The notes under the pieces: generated by a model | The model's database searches: none | Told to the model about the DNA's origin: nothing | Seen by the model: only the letters and a program-made list of their open reading frames with translations | Shown: one piece after another, positions 60,753 through 64,000 of the stretch | How the letters are laid out: the number at the start of each line of letters is the position of its first letter | How positions within the stretch are numbered: position 1 is the stretch's first letter | Translations under genes and position numbers: made by a program | From: Chalara sp. BL73 | Taxonomy: Eukaryota; Ascomycota; Leotiomycetes; Helotiales | Length of the DNA: 64,000 bases | Assembly: GCA_918026815.1 (NCBI GenBank) | Contig: CAKJVC010000186.1 | Span: 1 to 64,000, forward strand | Direction of reading: 5' to 3'

Positions 60753-62809
60753 CTACTCCGATATATCTAACTGTCTCTGTTGCTGCTCCGCCTCCTTCTT
60801 GTCGACCCACCAATACACCCCATACCAGGCCACGAACACCACAATCATCATGGGTAAACATATGGCCAAAAACAGCTGCAATGCATCCAATTGGAACACT
60901 CTCTGGGCCTCCCCATTATTTCCTGTCTGGAATCTCACAATATCTGTACTCATTATTGTCTAGCACCCCGCCAAAGAACACTCATCAGCACATGTTACGT
61001 CCAGGCGGAAGCCTCATTCCTAGCAGATCAGACTCACAGAAATGAATGTCCCTGGTAAGAAGAAGAGAGTGACGAGGGTGATGATGCGCATGGATACCGT
61101 TTCTGATTTTGTCTTGAGTGCGAGAGTGTGCATATCCTTCGTGATCAACTCCACGTTCTTCTGAGACTCCTGAGCCCTGAGAGCAAGTATATTGCTGGCC
61201 CTCATGTTTTGGATTCCGAGAATTCCTGACAACTACAAAACATTAGTTCCCCCTTCAGAAAGTTCTTTGACGACATCACGCATACCAAGTCCTTTCGGTC
61301 AGCCACCAAACGCAGCAAAGTTGTCACCCGCGACTGTTGCATATGCAGATCGTCGATAATACTACTTGTTCTCTTCTCAAATCTGTCCAAATGAATTTTG
61401 CAGTCATGATTTAGCTCTTTGGGACAGTGCTCAGATTGGGAGATTGTGCGGTAGTGTTCTTGGATTTTGGTCAAGATGCTGATATTCGATTCCAAGACCA
61501 GAAGGACCTCGTTAACTCTGTCTCCTGTGAGTTGTACTTCCTGTAAATGAGTGAAAGAGTACGGGTTCGCGCTCGCGGGTGGCGATTGAATACTCGAAAG
61601 TGTATTGACACCTGGAGGTGGATCCGGTGATAGTGGAAGTCCTACAAATGGCCCAGTTGAACCTTTCAGCGACTGCTCCGGTGGTATTAAGGGAGCTTTC
61701 GAGGTACTATTTGACCATTTTTGCTTCTCCGAGAACGGGTGTGGAACGGTACTCGTCGTGGTCGCTTTTCGAGAATTTTCCGTATCAGGACTCGGCGGAT
61801 TGTCCAGCATCACAACTAAAGAAAGTCCGGTCTTGTTCTGCAACGTTTCTTCCAGGTAGTCGATGTACCATCTCCAGTACTCATTGGACCAGTCACAAAT
61901 AATCATATGGGTGGCAAGAGAAGTAACAAAAGCTTTGCTCTTACAATCCAGCTCTTCCACTTGTTTTAGGGTGCTAGAAGGCTCCACCAAATTCTGAATC
62001 CTTTTCTTAATAAGCTCATCTCCTTTCACAATAATCCAAAAGACCTTCCCAGTTTCCAAATCCAGGGAGTGGTATACTGCGGCCTGCCGAATGGACCACG
62101 GCATGTTCGGTTGGTACTCGGACGGCTCCACCGACTTGAGGTTATAACACAATCTCAACTCTCTCCCAGAACGTCCAAGTTCTGTTATCTCTAGACGGTT
62201 ATACCAAGGTTCTAGTCGGGATTCTTGACGGAAACCGCTGAAGTTCAAGCCACGGGCATGTTCTTGACGCCCAAATGGAAATACGAAGTCTAGAAAGGAG
62301 GGCATAACTTGGTGGTACGAAAGAATATAAGTAAGCAATTGCCGACTTATGTAAAGTCTGTCTCTTGAGTTAGGCGCCGTAAGGAACCTTTTAAGATAGC
62401 GCTGATATTAGTAACCAGTTTTCAAGGAATTGGAAAACACTTACACATATCTGAACGACAAATCAGGATTCGAAGCTGGCGCATTCTTATGCATGTAATC
62501 TTTCAATTCCTTTAGACTGACTTTGTGCTTTGGCAGGTTTCCTGGACTAAAGTGAGCACTAAAATAGTATCGACAAAACCTAAGAAGGCGTTGGGACCTG
62601 GTGATTAAGTAACATCAGATCTTACTCCATGTTTGAGCATCGAAGTCCACCATATCCAATTTTGCGTCTTCTTCCTTATGAAACAAGTCCAGCTGCCGTT
62701 TATCCAGGCGTTCCACATATGCTCTCAAATTGTGGTCGTAGGTATCATGATGAATGAGATTTCTCGGGAAGTTCGCAGCCTGATCACAAGATGCGAGGAG
62801 CTGTTCCAT
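60753..62809 (-). pseudogene. CorA-like fungal membrane protein gene with one internal TGA
   Basis: Model: 62809-62445, 62387-61286, 61232-61038, 60959-60753, in all 623 codons in one frame, with a single TGA at 62615-62617 (codon 65). The introns are clean (GTAAGT, GTATGC, GTGAGT donors). The body matches the fungal CorA-like family: RQLLTYILSYHQVMPSFLDFV, GFRQESRLEP, PWSIRQAAVYHSLD, ATHMIICDWSNEYWRWYI, a 100-residue Ser/Pro-rich spacer, ITKDMHTLALKTKSET. Two membrane helices (MRIITLVTLFFLPGTFIS and LQLFLAICLPMMIVVFVAW) end the protein. The family is related to CorA divalent-cation channels, but its function in fungi is unclear. The TGA is one C-to-T step from CGA. It may be a true inactivation, a sequence error, or the end of a short first frame with translation starting downstream. 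Confidence 0.75.
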
Positions 62810-64000
62810 TCTCTCACACTGACATTACTGTCGTACAAAAGACGTCGAAGCTCAAATAAATCTACAAGACCTATCCGATTATTTGCAATTTCGTAGAGAT
62901 CAGTAAAAGCAATTGAAAGCCCATCCTCGCTCTTAAGTCTATCATTTACCAGAGCCTCCAGTTAGGCACGACTCGTAAGGCTCGATGCAACCCGAGATCC
63001 ATTTCCGGCAAAGCTTGCATACAGACCGCACCCTGACGCTAGCCGCTCGAAGAACGCCATCGCCAACAGCATTTACGTCGCTGCCCGGGCAAAAAATCCT
63101 TTTAACAACCAAGCAATTTCAAGCTCTATTCAGAGCCTGTCAAAATTCAACTATATGCGTTCTCGGCCTTCACAGCCTCCTGCTCAACAGCTCATCTTTC
63201 TCCTCCTGCCGTTCACCAATCAGCTATTAATGCCCCAAATCAGCATAGTCACTCATTGCACATCTTACCTGCGTTAATTCTCGCTCAATCCAGAAGGCGA
63301 AGTAGTCGTGCCTCAGCTGTGACTTTTCAGCCTCAGACCACATCCAAATAACCTAATGAAGTATGTCACGAACTTACATGAGTATGAAAGTTCTGAACCC
63401 CAAAAGTTTCAGTCAAAAACCTATTGATGATCCCCACCGTCAGGCGATAATGACAAACATAAGCCCAGAGAACCATATTTGTATACTTTCGCAGCGGATC
63501 AGAATATAGATCGTGTATCGCAAATCTTAAATGCTTGCATTGCGCGAGATCGACGATCACAGATTTGAATAAGGACTACCATTGCCAGTTATTATCGCAG
63601 GATTGACCCACGTTAAGTAGGTATGCGGACTCGAGTCCTCTGGTTCGGATCAGGCTCCTATAGGGTTGTTGAAGTAAACCGCATGGTGGTGGGTGGCACC
63701 CACCGAACCGGGTGGATAGGAATTCTAAATACTGGTCAATATTGTGGAACAGTCAGCCTTATCTAAGGGAACTAAACCCCAGATTCGGGTTTCAATCCAG
63801 ACCAGTTGATCCAGGCGAGGCTGAAAGCGTCCCATGATGCGGTTGAGGTAAAGCGCAATGTGATGGCATGCGCCGGTAAGTTCCTTTGGCCATCCTCAAA
63901 ATACCAAAACCACAAAACGCGAGCTTTTGTTCGTCTCACCCCACAATATTGAGTTTACATGCTCGATTTTCTCAAAAGCATATTCCAGCAAATAGCTGTC
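62810..64000. other. Window end, unassigned coding-like scraps
   Basis: Minus frames at 63366-63560 (LAQCKHLRFAIHDLYSD...) and 63270-63350 (VIWMWSEAEKSQLRHDYFAF) look coding and adjacent, but the 25 nt between them is too short for an intron and the frame does not join. This may be the tail of a gene that is decayed. No domain is recognised. The last 400 bp show nothing. Confidence 0.3.

Noticed and set aside
62593..62626. Possible 28- or 46-nt intron around the TGA in the CorA-like gene
   Set aside because: Every available acceptor gives the wrong frame, while reading straight through keeps the frame to the next exon.
1..64000. tRNA, rRNA, CRISPR arrays and bacterial-style operons
   Set aside because: No B-box-like GGTTCGANTCC with a matching cloverleaf was found, no regular spacer array was seen, and gene structure is clearly fungal with spliceosomal introns.

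Overview
The window looks like a contig segment from a filamentous ascomycete (Pezizomycotina; Leotiomycetes is possible but is inference). The genes have short 45-100 nt GT..AG introns with CTAAC/CTAAT-type branch sites. The gene families are fungal: HET, NACHT with C2H2 fingers, CorA-like membrane proteins, CBM18 chitin deacetylases, pogo/Fot1 transposons. I rebuilt exon structures by hand. All multi-exon models marked intact sum to a multiple of three with a clean start and stop.

Layout. 1-5.7 kb: gene-poor, nothing recognised. 5.7-10 kb: a frameshifted HET gene (-) and a decayed HET relic (+). 10.3-17.7 kb: an intact NLR-like gene (DUF7708-type N-terminus, NACHT, five C2H2 fingers; -) divergent from an intact SNF2/Rad5-like helicase (+), with 327 bp between the starts. 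17.7-24.1 kb: repeats and unrecognised decayed sequence. 24.1-37.6 kb: a coherent cell-surface polysaccharide block with a GPI-type GH16 (-), two convergent chitin deacetylases (+/-), a chitin-synthase-like GT2 (-) and a WecC-type nucleotide-sugar dehydrogenase (+). 37.6-42 kb: relics of a polyketide synthase and of a partner enoyl-reductase/zinc-ADH-like gene, plus a 60-aa secreted protein. 43.6-49.5 kb: a DUF3632-like gene, a membrane-protein pseudogene with five nonsense codons in one otherwise open 464-codon frame, an F-box-like scrap and a class I methyltransferase. 50.9-54 kb: a decayed pogo/Fot1-type transposon and a broken MFS sugar transporter. 55.5-62.8 kb: an aspartic-protease-like membrane protein, a protein kinase with a helical tail and one GC-AG intron, and a CorA-like membrane protein with one internal TGA.

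How the genes work together (inference). The 24-37 kb block contains a uronic-acid type sugar nucleotide supplier (dehydrogenase), a membrane polymerase (GT2), two deacetylases and a wall glucanase/transglycosidase. That set could make and tailor a chitin- or hexosaminuronan-like wall polymer, and it is the best candidate here for an undescribed system. The 6-17 kb block is a non-self-recognition/immune-type neighbourhood.

Intact genes alternate with genes killed by codons that one C-to-T transition (on either strand) would explain. This suggests repeat-induced point mutation (RIP) or related decay acting on parts of this accessory region. Ancestral bases are inferred, not observed.
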